The notes beneath the pieces were generated by a model. That model had not been told where the DNA came from and ran no database searches. It saw only the letters and a program-made list of their open reading frames with translations. From an uncultured Collinsella sp. (lineage in GTDB: Bacteria > Actinomycetota > Coriobacteriia > Coriobacteriales > Coriobacteriaceae): DNA of 6,001 bases. Both the position numbers and the translations under genes were made by a program. This document shows, piece after piece, positions 4,633 through 6,001 of this stretch; the first letter of the stretch is position 1; each line of letters begins with the position of its first letter. The DNA lies in NCBI GenBank assembly GCA_902470065.1, contig CABRFA010000031.1:1-6001 (forward strand), read 5' to 3'.

Positions 4633-6001
4633 ATGATCGAAATCACCCAAGTCAACGCGTCGCTCGATGAAGCCGGCGATGAAAATGCCTGCCTCATTGT
4701 TGGCAAGCGAGTCGCCAAGCGCGTCCTACGTTGCAAGGGCTCCGAGATCAAGTCCATCGAGCTCCACCGCAAGTCAATCGACGCTCGCAAAAAACGAGAC
4801 GTCCATTTTATCCTGAGCTTTCGTGTTGAGCTGACCAGTCCCCACCTCGAGCGAGAGGCGGTCGGCAGCGTTTCCGAACGTGACCGCTCGCACGTACGCG
4901 CGATAGATGACGATGAGCCTTCATTCCCCTTCCCCGTTTCCGGCGCACCCAAAGAGCGCCCCGTCGTCATCGGCGCCGGATGCGCTGGCCTTTTCGCCGC
5001 GCTAACGCTCGCCAAAGCAGGTCTTAAGCCCTTGCTCATCGAGCGCGGCGACCCGGCATTTCGCCGCTCGCATGCGATCGACCTCTTTCTAAAGGAGCGC
5101 ATCCTCGACCCCGAGAGTAATATCCAGTTTGGTCTGGGCGGCGCGGGGACCTTCTCGGACGGCAAGCTCAATACGGGAACAAAAAATCCCGCCCATCGCC
5201 TTATCCTCGAAACCTTCGTCGAGGCGGGTGCGCCCCGCGATATTCTGTGGGATGCCAAGCCGCACATTGGCTCCGACATCCTTCCCACGGTTGTCACCGC
5301 TATATCCCAGCGCATCGAGCAGCTCGGAGGTATCGTCCGTTATCGAACAAAGCTCGTCGACATTCACATCGACGCGTCTGGCGCCATCACCGGTATTGAT
5401 GTCCAATCGTCCCAAGACGCCGCTTACGAGCCAATCGAGACAAAGCACCTCATCCTCGCCTGCGGGCATTCTGCTCGCGATATTTTTGAGCTCCTTAAGG
5501 ACCACAACGTGGCCCTCGCACAAAAGACCTTTGCCATGGGCGTTCGCATCGAGCATCCGCAGCGCGATATCGACCGAGCCCAATATGGAGCCTTGGCGGG
5601 ACATCCTGCCCTCGGAGCAGCCCCCTACAAGCTCGTCGCCCATCTTCCCAACGGCCGCAGCGTGTTCTCGTTTTGCATGTGCCCCGGCGGGCAGGTTGTC
5701 GCCGCCTCTTCCGAGCAGGGCCACCTGTGCGTCAACGGCGCCAGCCTCAATGCCCGCGACGGACGCAACGCAAACGCCGCCCTGCTCGTTAACGTCACGC
5801 CTGAGGACCTTCCCAACGATGACCCGCTCGCCGGCATCGAGCTCCAGCGCGCCTGCGAGGCGGCCGCCTATCGCCTGGGCGGTTCCAACTGGAACGCACC
5901 GGCACAACTCGTCGGAGATTTCCTCGCAGGACGCGCCAGCAAGGCGCCCGGAAAGGTAAAGCCCACCTATCCGCTCGGTGTGACCTGGACGGCAATTGAC
6001 G
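4633..6001 (+). CDS. COG2509-type FAD-dependent oxidoreductase, 3' end outside window
   Basis: The frame is open from the ATG to the window edge, giving 456 complete residues and one extra base; the family is usually a little over 500, so the C-terminus is missing. A small N-terminal domain of about 95 residues carries HRKSIDARKKRDVHF (45-59), typical of COG2509. The FAD Rossmann motif GAGCAG (114-119) ends in E137-R138-G139. Other hallmarks are FGLGGAGTFSDGKLNTG (166-182), KPHIGSDIL, FSFCMCPGGQVV (345-356), ASSEQG (358-363), and NANAALLVNV (379-388). Two positions differ from the form I remember: Cys117 where Pro is common, and Leu168 where Glu is usual. The protein should be a soluble flavin-dependent oxidoreductase of unknown substrate. 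It follows the other flavoprotein in the same direction after an 80-base gap with a hairpin. Family assignment is firm; function is unknown. Confidence 0.9.
   Translation, partial: MIEITQVNASLDEAGDENACLIVGKRVAKRVLRCKGSEIKSIELHRKSIDARKKRDVHFILSFRVELTSPHLEREAVGSVSERDRSHVRAIDDDEPSFPFPVSGAPKERPVVIGAGCAGLFAALTLAKAGLKPLLIERGDPAFRRSHAIDLFLKERILDPESNIQFGLGGAGTFSDGKLNTGTKNPAHRLILETFVEAGAPRDILWDAKPHIGSDILPTVVTAISQRIEQLGGIVRYRTKLVDIHIDASGAITGIDVQSSQDAAYEPIETKHLILACGHSARDIFELLKDHNVALAQKTFAMGVRIEHPQRDIDRAQYGALAGHPALGAAPYKLVAHLPNGRSVFSFCMCPGGQVVAASSEQGHLCVNGASLNARDGRNANAALLVNVTPEDLPNDDPLAGIELQRACEAAAYRLGGSNWNAPAQLVGDFLAGRASKAPGKVKPTYPLGVTWTAID

Noticed and set aside
4500..5315. Long open frame on the minus strand (271 codons)
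   Set aside because: It is antisense to the end of the HI0933-family gene and the start of the COG2509-type gene, both of which show family motifs. Its translation resembles no family I know, and long antisense frames are common in GC-rich coding DNA.
5089..5907. Long open frame on the minus strand (272 codons)
   Set aside because: It is fully antisense to the motif-rich part of the last gene. Its regular composition reflects the codon bias of the opposite strand.
5129..5959. 276-codon + strand frame overlapping the last gene
   Set aside because: Its translation is Ser/Pro/Arg-rich with no recognisable domain, while the overlapping frame from 4633 contains all COG2509 hallmarks.
1..6001. 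Mobile element, CRISPR, toxin-antitoxin or defence system
   Set aside because: I saw no transposase, integrase, spaced direct repeats, tRNA or small paired genes. All coding space is taken by four chromosomal-type genes.

Overview
The window is ordinary chromosomal DNA from a GC-rich bacterium. All four genes lie on the + strand. Dense packing, strong Shine-Dalgarno sequences, G/C-ending codons and the protein types suggest an anaerobic gut actinobacterium of the class Coriobacteriia, perhaps Collinsella. That placement is my inference from general resemblance; the window has no rRNA or other taxonomic marker.

Layout: (1) Positions 1-150 hold no supportable gene; an AT-rich stretch with a small dyad lies just before the first gene. 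(2) Positions 151-2304 encode a polytopic membrane protein with an extracytoplasmic sulfatase-fold domain of the lipoteichoic acid synthase/phosphoglycerol transferase type. (3) A 145-base gap carries a plausible promoter and several short inverted repeats. (4) Positions 2450-3280 encode an Mrp/NBP35-type P-loop ATPase that carries iron-sulfur clusters. (5) It abuts, with no spacer, an HI0933/YhiN-type flavoprotein at 3281-4552. (6) An 80-base gap holds a hairpin followed by a T-rich tract. (7) From 4633 a second, unrelated-family FAD-dependent oxidoreductase (COG2509-like) runs off the right edge without a stop.

The membrane enzyme probably acts alone in envelope polymer synthesis. The other three form a co-directional redox set: an Fe-S carrier translationally coupled to one flavoprotein and followed by another. 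No substrate can be read from the sequence. The only regulatory arrangement that stands out is the terminator-like hairpin a few bases before the ribosome binding site of the last gene.

I found no mobile element, CRISPR array, RNA gene, toxin-antitoxin pair or defence system, and no clear novel system. The findings are modest: family-motif deviations, an inserted basic segment in one flavoprotein, and candidate regulatory structures.
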